Below are positions 39,855 through 51,391 of a stretch of 64,000 nt of DNA, in pieces. Within the stretch, counting starts at the first letter, position 1. Each line of letters begins with the position of its first letter. Made by a program: the position numbers and the translations under genes. A model generated the notes under the pieces. That model did not search any database. It had not been told where the DNA came from and worked only from the letters and a program-made list of their open reading frames with translations. The stretch covers positions 310,001-374,000 of the forward strand of contig NZ_BMQW01000001.1 of NCBI RefSeq assembly GCF_014648315.1, given 5' to 3'. Origin of the DNA: Shewanella ulleungensis. GTDB taxonomy: Bacteria; Pseudomonadota; Gammaproteobacteria; Enterobacterales; Shewanellaceae.

Positions 39855-41699
39855 TTAATAGCTACATTGTTCACAATATAGGTAAGTATTATTGGGGTCA
39901 TCAAATTTTGAAAACTCTTCATATACACCAGCCCATTGCTTAACCATTTTCTCAATCATGGTCGTTTTACCAAAACTGTCTGGCATATATGATGCTGATG
40001 CGCCAAGGACTTGCTGCATTAACTGTTGTTCTGCAGATAATTCTTGTTCAATCAGCTTCACATCAAATTTATCCATTTTGGCTAATTCAGCGGCTTTAGC
40101 TAATGCCACTTCCATATCACCAAGTTCATCAACTAAGCCCAGTGTCAGTGCTCGTTTTCCTGTCCAAACGCGGCCTTGAGCAATGCTATCAACCTGTTCT
40201 ACAGTCATATGTCGCTCTTGTGCTACTAACGAGATAAACTCCTGATAACCGCGTTCAATATGACGTTGAATCACAGCCGCAACTTGAGGGCTTAGTTCTC
40301 GTGCTGGAGATAAACCTGCCCAGTCAGATGTTGCAACACCATCTGATGTCACACCAATATGAGTCAGTGCTTTCTCAAATGTTGCAAACATACCAAAAAT
40401 GCCAATCGAACCAGTTAGGGTGGTTGGCGTTGCGATAATATAGTCTGCACTGGCCGAAATCCAATAGCCGCCAGATGCAGCTAAACTGCCCATGCTAACC
40501 ACTACAGGTTTGCCTGCAGCTTTTAGCGCTAACACTTCTTGGCGAATTTGTTCTGACGCAAAAGCGCTGCCACCAGGGCTGTCTACACGTAATACGACCG
40601 CTTTCACCTTGTTGTCAAAACGTGCTTTTGTTAACAGCTCAGAGGTACTTTCGCCACCAATTTGACCCGCTGGTTGTTTACCGTTAAGGATATTCCCTTT
40701 AGCGACAATCACCGCGACAGAATCGTTTTCTATAAACTGTGGTACGGGAGCGGTTACACTGCGATAGTCATTAAAACTAATTTGACGATAGTTTTTCCCT
40801 TCTTTATCAACGCCCACACGTTGCATCATGGCTAAACGAAATGCATCAGCAGAGACTAATTCGTCAACCCATTTCATGTTAATCGCCATCTGCGCACTGT
40901 CGCCATCGGCTTTTTCTAGTTGCTCAAGGTAAGCATCAGTACTCAGCACCAATTGATCGGGCGCAATTTGACGGTTACTGGCAACAATGCTTGAGTAGCT
41001 TTGCCAAATGTCACCGAGTAATACCTTACTGGCTTCCTTGTCTGCTTCAGACATGTCATCACGAATAAATGGTTCAACAGCAGATTTAAATGTGCCAACA
41101 CGGAATACATGAGTAGTTATGTTCAGTTTTTCTAATGCTGCTTTGTAATACAGGCGGTAACGACTTAAGCCATCAAGTGACACCATACCTTTGGTGTTCA
41201 AATAAATTTTGTCTGCAAAGCTGGCTAAAAAATACTGGTCTTGATCGTACCCATTAGCCATAGCAATAACTGACTTATTAGCTGCTTTAAACTCAGTAAG
41301 CGCCTCACCGATGGCTGTCATCTTACTGATCCCAGCACTTTGTAAGTTGGCTAAATCAAGTACGATACTGGTAATGCGATTATCTTCAGTCGCGTTGTTA
41401 ATTGTATAAAGTATGTCTGCCAATAATATTTCACCGCTTGGGTCATTATCTTGCCCCTGGGTTAATGCGGCTTCAAATGGGTCAACATAATGTTTTTGAT
41501 CAACAATACTGCCAGATAAGTTAAGGATTAAAGCGGATTGATCTTCAACCACGACTTCATCTTCACTGCTGAGCACCGCCACAAATATGATGGCTAATAC
41601 ACCAAAAAATATAAAGTTAATAATAAGCTTACGAATGGTGTTTACCGTATTCCACAACAGTAAAAACATCCTTTTTAAAAACGAGGGTTTAGCGGACAT
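39855..41699 (-). CDS. sppA: Signal peptide peptidase SppA, 67 kDa type
   Basis: Degrades cleaved signal peptides at the inner membrane. The 614-residue tandem-domain form is typical of gammaproteobacteria. A single membrane helix lies at residues 25-45. The catalytic Lys sits in VGTFKSAVEPF (N-terminal half) and the nucleophile Ser in MGSLAASGGYWIS (C-terminal half). RVDSPGGSAFASE is the conserved oligomer-facing segment. It is divergent from fadH with a 163-bp shared promoter region. Confidence 0.95.
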   Translation of the reverse strand: MSAKPSFLKRMFLLLWNTVNTIRKLIINFIFFGVLAIIFVAVLSSEDEVVVEDQSALILNLSGSIVDQKHYVDPFEAALTQGQDNDPSGEILLADILYTINNATEDNRITSIVLDLANLQSAGISKMTAIGEALTEFKAANKSVIAMANGYDQDQYFLASFADKIYLNTKGMVSLDGLSRYRLYYKAALEKLNITTHVFRVGTFKSAVEPFIRDDMSEADKEASKVLLGDIWQSYSSIVASNRQIAPDQLVLSTDAYLEQLEKADGDSAQMAINMKWVDELVSADAFRLAMMQRVGVDKEGKNYRQISFNDYRSVTAPVPQFIENDSVAVIVAKGNILNGKQPAGQIGGESTSELLTKARFDNKVKAVVLRVDSPGGSAFASEQIRQEVLALKAAGKPVVVSMGSLAASGGYWISASADYIIATPTTLTGSIGIFGMFATFEKALTHIGVTSDGVATSDWAGLSPARELSPQVAAVIQRHIERGYQEFISLVAQERHMTVEQVDSIAQGRVWTGKRALTLGLVDELGDMEVALAKAAELAKMDKFDVKLIEQELSAEQQLMQQVLGASASYMPDSFGKTTMIEKMVKQWAGVYEEFSKFDDPNNTYLYCEQCSY

Positions 41700-41781
41700 T
41701 AGCCACTCCTTTATCAGTCTAATGCAGTCATCCTAACTGAAAATCAATGAAAATGTGAAACTCAATTGTAAAGGTTTTTAA

Positions 41782-41795
41782 CAAACGACTGTTTA
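41782..41795. promoter_or_regulatory. Candidate PsrA-type operator upstream of fadH
   Basis: CAAAC-GACT-GTTTA resembles the PsrA pattern (G/C)AAAC-N4-GTTT(G/C), with one end base off. It lies 68 bp before fadH. PsrA controls fatty-acid degradation genes in several gammaproteobacteria including Shewanella; the assignment here is by sequence only. Confidence 0.35.
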
Positions 41796-41862
41796 AATGA
41801 TTGAGCAATTCAAATTGTCGTTGTATGCTGGTTTAAATCACTTGTTTAAAAAGGATGTTTGA

Positions 41863-43878
<2,016 letters not shown>

Positions 43879-43909
43879 GCTCAGTTAACGCTTTTAGGCA
43901 TTAACCAAC

Positions 43910-43940
43910 AAAAAACCTAGCAATCATTGCTAGGTTTTTT
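43910..43940. terminator. Bidirectional terminator between fadH and the YghU-type GST gene
   Basis: 15-bp perfect stem AAAAAACCTAGCAAT / ATTGCTAGGTTTTTT around a single C. Confidence 0.9.
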
Positions 43941-43975
43941 ATTGGTTTGAAAATACCCGTCGTGCTTAGTACAGG

Positions 43976-44833
43976 TTATTTTTCACTGTTTAGCACAGCA
44001 TCGATATCCGCAGCACTGTGACGCTCAGCTAAGCTTTCGTTTGCTTCGCCCCAAGACTTGTTAATGATACGGCCACGTTGCACGCCAGGACGCTGTAATA
44101 CTTGATTAGCCCATCGGACAACATTTTTATAGCTAGCTACATCTAAAAACTCAGCTGCACTATATAAGTTACCCAATACTAAATTGCCATACCATGGCCA
44201 AATAGCCATGTCGGCAACGGTAAAGTCTTCACCCGCAATAAAGGTGTTATTAGCTAATTGCTTATCTAATACATCTAACTGGCGTTTAGCTTCCATCGCA
44301 AAGCGATTGATTGGGTATTCTTGCTTTTCATCGGCGTAAGCATAGAAATGACCAAAACCACCGCCAAGAAATGGTGCTGAGCCTTGTGCCCAGAATAGCC
44401 AGTTAAAGGTTTGCGTTCTTGCAGGGCCTGATTTAGGCAAGAAATGACCAAATTTTTCAGCTAAATGCACTAAAATTGATGCTGATTCGAATACATTGAT
44501 ATCTTCAGCACCTGATTTATCCACTAGTGCAGGAATTTTAGAATTTGGGTTAACCCCAACAAAGCCAGATGAAAACTGATCTAATTCACTGATATTAATT
44601 AAATACGCATCGTATTCAGCTTCTTTTACGCCAAGCGCTAATAGCTCTTCAAGCATAATAGTGACTTTTTGGCCATTAGGTGTACCTAGTGAATATAACT
44701 GTAATGCATGCTCACCTACAGGCAGAGCTCTTTCAAATCGAGCACCAGAAACCGGGCTGTTAATATTGGCCCATTTGTTTGCTGTGCTGGCTTCGTTAAC
44801 CCATACTTTAGGCGGAACATATTGATTACTCAT
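43976..44833 (-). CDS. yghU: YghU-type glutathione S-transferase
   Basis: A 285-residue GST of the Nu class. It has the long N-terminal extension of that class (YVPPKVWVNEASTANKWANINSPVSGARFE) before the thioredoxin fold. NPNSKIPALVD and NVFESASILVHLAEKFG form the glutathione site, and FIAGEDFTVADMAIWPWYG lies in the alpha domain. Nu-class enzymes bind two glutathiones and reduce organic peroxides or disulfides. AAGGA is 6 bases before the start. Confidence 0.92.
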   Translation of the reverse strand: MSNQYVPPKVWVNEASTANKWANINSPVSGARFERALPVGEHALQLYSLGTPNGQKVTIMLEELLALGVKEAEYDAYLINISELDQFSSGFVGVNPNSKIPALVDKSGAEDINVFESASILVHLAEKFGHFLPKSGPARTQTFNWLFWAQGSAPFLGGGFGHFYAYADEKQEYPINRFAMEAKRQLDVLDKQLANNTFIAGEDFTVADMAIWPWYGNLVLGNLYSAAEFLDVASYKNVVRWANQVLQRPGVQRGRIINKSWGEANESLAERHSAADIDAVLNSEK

Positions 44834-44915
44834 AAAATATCCTTAAATTCGATAATGTAGTAACGCTATTCATTAAATATGAAAACGATAACAATGTGTC
44901 GTAAACAAACGTTAT

Positions 44916-44951
44916 GCAAACAATCGGTTGCAAACAATCGGTTGCAAACGG
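44916..44951. repeat. 14-bp tandem repeat, 2.4 copies
   Basis: GCAAACAATCGGTT is repeated at 44916 and 44930, with a partial third copy at 44944. It lies between the YghU-type gene and the haloacid dehalogenase gene. Confidence 0.85.
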
Positions 44952-44961
44952 TAATTAACTA

Positions 44962-45633
44962 CTAAGTATTTAATAGTGTTGCTAATTCAATCAAATCACT
45001 CACGATCAAATCAGGTTGAATTTCCCACGGGTCAAATAATTTACTCGGACTTCGTTTGACCCATACAGCCTTTAAACCTGCAGATTTAGCGCCAATAACA
45101 TCCCAAGGATTACTCGATACCATCATGCAAGAATTTATATCAGCCTGCAGGCGTTCGACTAAGTATTGATATACATCAGGATTGGGTTTGTAGGTCTGTA
45201 AATCATCAACACTAACAACTTGCTGTAAGTGTGGCAAAATATGCGAATTTGCCATCAACTTGCGTACAGACAATTCAGGTCCATTTGAAAATGCCGCTAG
45301 ATGGTGTCCATGCTGTACGAGCTTTTTAAGCCCTGGGATAACATCATCGAAAGCATTTAACTCGGCAAACCGTGCCATTAACTGCTGTTGCTCTGCAGGG
45401 GACAATGATATTTGATAAACATTTAAACAATATTGTAGCGCCTGATGTGTACACACCGTAAAGTCAGCATATTGCTGCATTAACCCGCGCCTAAATGCAT
45501 ATTCTACTTTCTTATCGTGCCATAATTGACCAAATTCAGAGGCTCTATCACCAATAAGATTCTCAAGGTGTTGTCCCATGTCAACTGGGTCGACTAGAGT
45601 GCCATACACATCAAAACCAATAGAATATTTCAT
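44962..45633 (-). CDS. Haloacid dehalogenase type II, HAD superfamily
   Basis: A 223-residue HAD hydrolase. The nucleophile Asp is in IGFDVYGTLVDP, motif II Ser/Asn in AAFSNGPE, the Lys in YKPNPDVY, and motif IV in MMVSSNPWDVIGAKSAG. The SSNPWD motif marks the L-2-haloacid dehalogenase branch, but phosphatase activity is possible. Cytoplasmic, single gene with no clear partner. Confidence 0.85.
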   Translation of the reverse strand: MKYSIGFDVYGTLVDPVDMGQHLENLIGDRASEFGQLWHDKKVEYAFRRGLMQQYADFTVCTHQALQYCLNVYQISLSPAEQQQLMARFAELNAFDDVIPGLKKLVQHGHHLAAFSNGPELSVRKLMANSHILPHLQQVVSVDDLQTYKPNPDVYQYLVERLQADINSCMMVSSNPWDVIGAKSAGLKAVWVKRSPSKLFDPWEIQPDLIVSDLIELATLLNT

Positions 45634-45853
45634 CGTATTTCCAATATTTATTAAGTTAGCAATAACCTTTTAAACGATGTAAAGACTATAAACTAACTGT
45701 AACGACTGTTCAATAACTATTTTGAGCGTTCATTCAAATATGTTTTTACAGTGTCATAAAATGATATCTGCATTGCAACTTTATCAGACATCGACTGCGC
45801 GTTATCATATTGTAATCGAGAGAAATATGATTGAGATAAACGAGGTTGATAAA

Positions 45854-46168
45854 ATGGAATGTCCAAGCTGTAACAGTCAATTTGCCAGAAGAGCATTAAA
45901 AGTAGTCCGCAAAGGCGATAATGGTGTCGAAGCGCAATGCCCTAAATGCAGCACCTGGCTGATGTTCGAACCTAAAATGATGCGAATTAAAAATATTGGC
46001 ATGTTGACTTTATTGGTGTTTAGCGTAACTAATTTCTTTCTTGAGAACAGCGATTATCGTTTAATTTGTTCATTTGCCGCTTTTACTGGTGCATGTATTG
46101 CATTATTTGGCGCGTTTAAAGGCAAAATGATTGCCGTTGAATCTAGTGACAATAAGGAACCAGCATGA
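45854..46168 (+). CDS. Zinc-ribbon protein with two membrane helices
   Basis: A 104-residue protein starting with a zinc ribbon (CPSCNSQFARRALKVV, then QCPKCSTW) followed by two hydrophobic segments (about residues 50-65 and 73-93). The start at 45854 is chosen because GAGG lies 8 bases upstream and the zinc ribbon begins there; the open frame extends 44 codons further up without support. It overlaps the SDR gene by 4 bp. Function unknown. Confidence 0.72.
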   Translation: MECPSCNSQFARRALKVVRKGDNGVEAQCPKCSTWLMFEPKMMRIKNIGMLTLLVFSVTNFFLENSDYRLICSFAAFTGACIALFGAFKGKMIAVESSDNKEPA

Positions 46169-46833
46169 AGACTATCGTAATCACCGGTGCAAATCGCGGG
46201 ATAGGTTTATCACTTGCGACATTATATGCGCAGCAAAATCAGATTGTTTATGCCCTTTGTCGTCAAACATCTGTTGAACTTGCAGCCTTAGGTGACAATG
46301 TAAAAGTAATAGAAGGCGTTGATGTAGCCCAAGACTCGGGTATAGACATCATGCAAACGAGTTTACGTGGGATAAAGATTGACTTGTTAATTTGTAATGC
46401 TGGTATTTTACGTGACGAAAAACTTGACCACCTTAATCTGGACACCATAAGACAACAATTTGAAGTCAACGCGCTGTCACCATTGCGTGTGGTGTCTTGT
46501 TTACAATATCAATTAGTCGATGGTGCTAAGGTCGCTATGATCACTTCACGTATGGGCTCAATTACTGACAATACGTCAGGAGGGCGTTACGGTTACAGAA
46601 TGTCTAAAGCGGCACTAAATGCAGCGTCAATGTCTCTGAGTCATGATTTATCACCAAGACAGATTTCTGTGGGTATATATCATCCCGGTTATGTGCAAAC
46701 AGACATGGTTAATCATGGAGGGGATATTTCTGCTATTGAATCAGCGTCTCGATTAGTCGGGTTAATTGATGAGCTTTCGATGAAGACGTCAGGCGTGTTC
46801 AAGCATTCAAATGGCCAAGATTTACCTTGGTAA
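46165..46833 (+). CDS. Short-chain dehydrogenase/reductase, CsgA/sniffer-like
   Basis: A 222-residue classical SDR. The NAD(P)-binding motif is ITGANRGIGLSLA (TGxxxGxG), the structural NAG is in LLICNAGIL, and the catalytic Ser/Tyr/Lys lie in MITSRMGS and GYRMSKAALN. The substrate is unknown; the closest described group includes C-signal-like and carbonyl-reductase enzymes. Its ATG overlaps the stop of the zinc-ribbon gene (ATGA), so the two are coupled. Confidence 0.85.
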   Translation: MKTIVITGANRGIGLSLATLYAQQNQIVYALCRQTSVELAALGDNVKVIEGVDVAQDSGIDIMQTSLRGIKIDLLICNAGILRDEKLDHLNLDTIRQQFEVNALSPLRVVSCLQYQLVDGAKVAMITSRMGSITDNTSGGRYGYRMSKAALNAASMSLSHDLSPRQISVGIYHPGYVQTDMVNHGGDISAIESASRLVGLIDELSMKTSGVFKHSNGQDLPW

Positions 46834-46846
46834 ATTATTATGTATC

Positions 46847-46880
46847 AAAAAGATGCGAGCAGTTAGCTCGCTTCTTTTTT
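46847..46880 (+). terminator. Terminator after the SDR gene
   Basis: Stem AAAAAGA-T-GCGAGC with GCTCGC-T-TCTTTTT, one T-T mismatch, 5-nt loop, then T-run. It may also serve the convergent marR gene. Confidence 0.78.
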
Positions 46881-46901
46881 TATAAAACGAAATAATCCTG
46901 T

Positions 46902-47384
46902 TTACTGCGCCGCTTCGGCTTGGATTTGACCTACGAGTAATACTGGTGCAGCATCTATTTCATCAGCGTCCATCATTGATGCTATTCGTTCTACAGCAGA
47001 CAATAATTGACTTTGTTCCCATTCTTCAAGATTTTGATAATGTTTAATAAAATGCTCTTGAAGAGGTTTTGGTGAGCTGCTAAGTAATTCATTACCTGCA
47101 TCGCTCAAAGATAAATGCACTTTACGTTTGTCGGTTTCGCTACGCGTACGGATCACCAGATTTCGGCTTTCTAATCGATCTATAATTGTGGTGACTGTTG
47201 CGGCGCTTAAATTAATTTCTTGAGCAATTTGCTTTGCTAATGGTGCATCAAGCTCATGGATTTTTTTCATCACCATAAGTTGCGGTCCAGTTAAACCAGA
47301 CAGTTTATTCAATTGACGCGAATGTAAATCGATAGCTCTGATCACTCGGCGTAATGAAATTAATAATTGTTCGTACTTTTCCAT
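46902..47384 (-). CDS. MarR-family regulator, CosR/EctR-like
   Basis: A 160-residue MarR protein with the winged-helix region TGPQLMVMKKIHELDAPLAKQIA, NLSAATVTTIIDRLE and TDKRKVHLSLSDAG. The N-terminus (LRRVIRAIDLHSRQL) and the C-terminal MMDADEIDAAPVL segment resemble the CosR/EctR regulators that control ectoine and betaine genes in Vibrio and halophiles. It sits beside the choline-betaine genes here, which supports that assignment. AGAGGA precedes the start. A terminator separates it from the putative porin gene. Confidence 0.75.
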   Translation of the reverse strand: MEKYEQLLISLRRVIRAIDLHSRQLNKLSGLTGPQLMVMKKIHELDAPLAKQIAQEINLSAATVTTIIDRLESRNLVIRTRSETDKRKVHLSLSDAGNELLSSSPKPLQEHFIKHYQNLEEWEQSQLLSAVERIASMMDADEIDAAPVLLVGQIQAEAAQ

Positions 47385-47461
47385 AATGTCCTCTAGACCA
47401 AAGAGTTAGCAATTTTGCCCGCACCTTAACAGATATAAGGTTATTACTCATGTGTAAAATC

Positions 47462-47499
47462 AAAAAAAAGCAGAATAACAGCGAGCCGTTATTCTGCTT
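47462..47499 (-). terminator. Terminator of the bet operon
   Basis: Perfect 12-bp stem AAGCAGAATAAC / GTTATTCTGCTT with an 8-nt loop, followed on the minus strand by eight T residues. It ends the betI-to-porin transcript. Confidence 0.88.
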
Positions 47500-47516
47500 A
47501 TGTCGCTTAAATCAAA

Positions 47517-48224
47517 TTACAGGTTAAATGTGCGCGAGACTGAAAGTACCGCACGAGTATCACTTAAATCTGTATCCATGCTGGTATCTTCAACCGCAAC
47601 GTTAAAGTCAAAACCTTCCCAGCTAGTCATGTACTCAGCACGGTAGTGGTTATATGACTTGTCGCCATCCCATGACCACTTGTTTTTATCATTTGATGTT
47701 GAGCGGTCAAAGCTGACACGAATGTCATGGCCTTCGGCTATGGTAAACGTGTGAGCAACCATAGCAATGTAATGGCCCGCATCTAAACCAAAGTAATCCC
47801 ATGAGAACCAGAAGTTTAATTCACTTTGACCTAGTGATGAGGTATAGCCAAATTTAGTGTAGATTTCTGGGTAGTAATAGTCATCAGATGCATCATCACC
47901 GTGGTAAGTGTAATACGCAATACCAGCGTCTAGTGACACACGGTCATTGAGCTCAAAATATTTACCCGCATAGAAATCAAGTTCTAGCCAAGTGTCTTCG
48001 CCGCTGCCAAAGTCAACATTTGATGCCCATGCACCGACATACCAACCGTCATCCATTGCGTAATCAAGGCTAGCTTGAAGTGCAGGGTCGTTGTCTGTTT
48101 GGCTTACACCATTAAAGGTGTAATCCGATGTTGCGTTAATTGTAGTGCTTAAATCGCCTGCCATTACTGATGTCGGAAGGGCAAATAGACTTAATAGCGC
48201 AAGTGTTTTCATTTTGGTGTTCAT
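47517..48224 (-). CDS. TorF-family putative outer-membrane porin
   Basis: A 235-residue beta-barrel protein with a signal peptide (MKTLALLSLFALPTSVMAG) and alternating amphipathic strands ending in Phe/Leu (VLSVSRTFNL). The N-terminal STTINATSDYTFNGVSQTD matches the TorF putative porin family (TIGR02001). It is last in the bet operon, 26 bp after the BCCT gene, so it may admit choline or betaine through the outer membrane; this is inference from position. The ATG at 48224 is preferred, with AAGGA 6 bases before it; the ATG at 48230 is too close to that site. Confidence 0.8.
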   Translation of the reverse strand: MNTKMKTLALLSLFALPTSVMAGDLSTTINATSDYTFNGVSQTDNDPALQASLDYAMDDGWYVGAWASNVDFGSGEDTWLELDFYAGKYFELNDRVSLDAGIAYYTYHGDDASDDYYYPEIYTKFGYTSSLGQSELNFWFSWDYFGLDAGHYIAMVAHTFTIAEGHDIRVSFDRSTSNDKNKWSWDGDKSYNHYRAEYMTSWEGFDFNVAVEDTSMDTDLSDTRAVLSVSRTFNL

Positions 48225-48250
48225 TATCATTCCTTGGGTATTATTATTAA

Positions 48251-49468
48251 TTAATCCAATAACTCGATTTTTGTAAAATCAATTTTGTTCGCTTTTGGTG
48301 AGCGTTCAATGTCTGCCACTTTAGATAAGTGGCCTTTTAAAATAAAGAAGAAACAACTTAATATAAGGGCAATAGCTAATGCTCCAACCCATTGAATTTC
48401 TAAGAAGTCTAACTTAAACAATAAGGTAAGTCCGCTTAGTAGGACAACATTACCTATGATGTATGGTACTTTACCAAAACGCTCTACAGTTAGGTTTAAA
48501 TTATCAGTGTACAACCGCACTAGCGAGTCTAATGAGTTAATCACAAAGGTAACACCAACAATAACCATTGCCAGGTTATAGAACCCAGATGTGTCGATAC
48601 CATTTGCGCTGTAGTAATAAAGTACAGTAAACCAGATTGCGATTGGAATTGACGGGAATATCATCATCGCCAGTAGTACTTGATAGGTTTTCATACCGCC
48701 AACAAAACGTGCGGTAAATTGACCAATCATAATGCTCCAAGCAAACCACCAAAATAGGTAGAACTCATGGTAATCGTTCATTGGTAATACAAACTCATGC
48801 ATATTTGAGAAGTAGCCACCGATCAAAGCAAAAGTAGTAAAGAACTCGCCTACACTTGAGTCGTCAGACAAAAACGCTCCAGACCACATTAGCGCGATTA
48901 AGCCAAAGAACAACCATGTACTGCCTAAACTTAAGTAACGTACATATTTAATGCTGGTGCTTGAGTATACTGCAGCGGCAATCACCATAAATACAATTAA
49001 ATAGAATGTGCTAACGACCGATTCACCATCACCTAAGTTAGGTAAATACCAAGGGAGGTTAGTGAGTAGTAAGTATGCCGTAAATGCACATGTACCAATA
49101 ATAACTAAGTTATTGATAAATTTAATTAACGGAATTTCGAAGTACTTCACTCTAGGTTCAATAACACAGAAATAGAAACAGGTTAAAAAGTAAAATGCCC
49201 AAATTAAACAAGCCCAAAAACCGAACTCTATGGCCAGAGGGTTGGTAAAACCATATTCTGGGCTAGCTGCTAAATCTGCATATCCGGCAAATTCAGTCAG
49301 TGGGAACATAATCAGCCCCACATCTAAGCCAGAAGTAAAAAGAATTGCAATAAAAGTAAACTTACGTACAGGTGTAACACCAATACATTGCATATTACCC
49401 CAGCGATAAATCACAAATGCAATAGCGGCGAATGTAAATAAAATACCTATTGATAACCAGGTTGTCAT
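48251..49468 (-). CDS. Short BCCT-type choline/betaine transporter
   Basis: A 405-residue membrane protein with about ten to eleven helices. The key BCCT signature is visible in WWFAWSIMIGQFTARF, corresponding to the Trp-rich aromatic substrate site of helix 8, and GLDVGLIMFPLTEFAG resembles the GMGIGL segment. BCCT transporters are normally 500-670 residues, so this is a reduced form lacking the usual cytoplasmic tails. Position between betA and the putative porin suggests choline uptake. AGGAG lies 7 bases before the start. Family assignment is by motif. Confidence 0.72.
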   Translation of the reverse strand: MTTWLSIGILFTFAAIAFVIYRWGNMQCIGVTPVRKFTFIAILFTSGLDVGLIMFPLTEFAGYADLAASPEYGFTNPLAIEFGFWACLIWAFYFLTCFYFCVIEPRVKYFEIPLIKFINNLVIIGTCAFTAYLLLTNLPWYLPNLGDGESVVSTFYLIVFMVIAAAVYSSTSIKYVRYLSLGSTWLFFGLIALMWSGAFLSDDSSVGEFFTTFALIGGYFSNMHEFVLPMNDYHEFYLFWWFAWSIMIGQFTARFVGGMKTYQVLLAMMIFPSIPIAIWFTVLYYYSANGIDTSGFYNLAMVIVGVTFVINSLDSLVRLYTDNLNLTVERFGKVPYIIGNVVLLSGLTLLFKLDFLEIQWVGALAIALILSCFFFILKGHLSKVADIERSPKANKIDFTKIELLD

Positions 49469-49682
49469 TACTTAACTCCTGATTTAATTGTGTGTGCAAA
49501 CATGGTGTTGGCTCCTTGTTGTATGTTTTATATTGCGCCATAGAACAATGTTTAAAGGCTGTTATGCCCTCAAGCCTTAAGTATCGTTGTCGATAGTTAA
49601 ACCCTGATAGATTGAACATAGCTAAATTGGTCATTTACAAAATTGCAGGTTGACCAATGACCTTTTACTTAAATTTACTGTG

Positions 49683-51377
49683 TTAACTCACCGTTCTTTT
49701 AGGAGCGGTTAGGCGTTGTTCAGATTGCCAATTGTTAGCGATAGTCACTTTGGCAAAGCTTGGTGTGAGCATGGGTTTGTTTAAAATGATGTCGGCTGCA
49801 CGCTCTGCGACCATAATGGTTGGTGAGTTTAAGTTACCGTTTGGAATTGTCGGGAAAATAGACGAGTCAACTATTCTTAAGCCCTTAATTCCATGTACTT
49901 TAGTGTCTGAATCGACAACCGCCATTGCATCTTCACCCATTTTGCATGAGCAAGAAGGGTGGTAGGCACTTTCAACTGAGCTACGTACAAACGCATCGAT
50001 TTGCTCGTCGGTTAGTATGGCTAAGCCTGGTTGAATTTCTTCACCACGGTATTCATCTAATGCAGGTTGATTAATAATCTCGCGGGTTAAACGTACGCAA
50101 GCTCTAAAGCCTTCTATATCATCTTGATGCGATAAATAATTAAACTGAATTTGTGGCGCAACCTTGGCATCTTTTGACACTACGGTTACCGCACCACGGC
50201 TTTTTGGCTTGTTGTGGCCAATGTGAACTTGAAATCCGTGACCAGCAAAAGCTTCTTTACCGTCATAACGCATTGCTGCAGGTAAGAAGTGATATTGCAA
50301 ATCTGGCCATTCTAGGCCGGGTTTTGAGCGAATAAAGCCACAAGATTCAAAATGGTTTGTCGCGCCTAAGCCTGATTTATTTAAAATCCAGCGTGTACCA
50401 ATAAATAACTTATTAAGAGGGTCTAACTTGCCGTTAAGTGAAATAGGCTTTAAACACTTAAACTGGAAGTAAAACTCTAAATGATCTTGCAAGTTTTGAC
50501 CGACGCCAGGTAAGTGGTGCACAGTTTCAATTCCTGCTTCTGCTAAAATTTGTTTATCGCCAATACCCGACAATTGTAAAATGTGTGGCGATCCAATAGA
50601 GCCTGCTGACAACAGCACTTCTTTATTGCAGTGCACATCGATCATTTCGCCCTTACGTTCATAACGCACACCAACAGCAGTTTTGCCTTGCATAATAACG
50701 TTATGCACTAACGCATGAGTAATCACGGTTAAATTATCACGCTTCATCGCCGGGCGAAGGTAGGCATTTGCGGTAGACCAACGAACGCCGTTTTTAACCG
50801 TCATGTGCATTGGGCCAAAGCCTTCTTGTTGGCTGGCATTATAATCTGCGGTAGCCAGGTAGCCGGCATCGACACCCGCATCAACAAAAGCTTGATACAA
50901 GGGATTTTTCATTTCATTACCGTTATTGACAGCAAGAGGGCCTTTGTCGCCACGATAAACATTACCGCCAAAAGACCACGTTTCTGCTTTTTTGAAATAC
51001 GGTAAACAATGGGCGTAGTTCCAATCTTTTGCACCATGTTGTTGCCACTCGTCAAAATCACGAGCATGACCGCGAACATACACCATGCCGTTAATTGACG
51101 ATGATCCGCCTAACACTTTACCGCGAGGACAGTGCATGCGACGGTTATCTAGGTGAGGCTCTGCTTGCGTTTCAAACTGCCATGCATATTTTTTAGTATT
51201 CATTGGAATAGAAAGGGCGGTTGGCATTTGGATAAAAATACTTTTATCGCTGCCGCCGGTTTCTAAAATTAATACTTTATTGTCTGGGTTTTCGGTTAAG
51301 CGGTTGGCCAGTACACAACCTGCACTACCTGCACCGACAATAATATAATCGTATTGATGGGATATTTGCTTAGACAT
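49683..51377 (-). CDS. betA: Choline dehydrogenase
   Basis: Oxidises choline to betaine aldehyde with FAD. The 564-residue GMC oxidoreductase has the dinucleotide fold [19 protein letters not shown], the GMC signatures [17 protein letters not shown] and [15 protein letters not shown], and the C-terminal active-site His region [12 protein letters not shown] plus [18 protein letters not shown]. The ATG at 51377 and a GTG at 51389 are both possible; AGGAG abuts the GTG and lies 11 bases before the ATG. It starts directly after betB. Confidence 0.93.
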   Translation of the reverse strand: MSKQISHQYDYIIVGAGSAGCVLANRLTENPDNKVLILETGGSDKSIFIQMPTALSIPMNTKKYAWQFETQAEPHLDNRRMHCPRGKVLGGSSSINGMVYVRGHARDFDEWQQHGAKDWNYAHCLPYFKKAETWSFGGNVYRGDKGPLAVNNGNEMKNPLYQAFVDAGVDAGYLATADYNASQQEGFGPMHMTVKNGVRWSTANAYLRPAMKRDNLTVITHALVHNVIMQGKTAVGVRYERKGEMIDVHCNKEVLLSAGSIGSPHILQLSGIGDKQILAEAGIETVHHLPGVGQNLQDHLEFYFQFKCLKPISLNGKLDPLNKLFIGTRWILNKSGLGATNHFESCGFIRSKPGLEWPDLQYHFLPAAMRYDGKEAFAGHGFQVHIGHNKPKSRGAVTVVSKDAKVAPQIQFNYLSHQDDIEGFRACVRLTREIINQPALDEYRGEEIQPGLAILTDEQIDAFVRSSVESAYHPSCSCKMGEDAMAVVDSDTKVHGIKGLRIVDSSIFPTIPNGNLNSPTIMVAERAADIILNKPMLTPSFAKVTIANNWQSEQRLTAPKRTVS

Positions 51378-51391
51378 TATTTGGGTCACTC

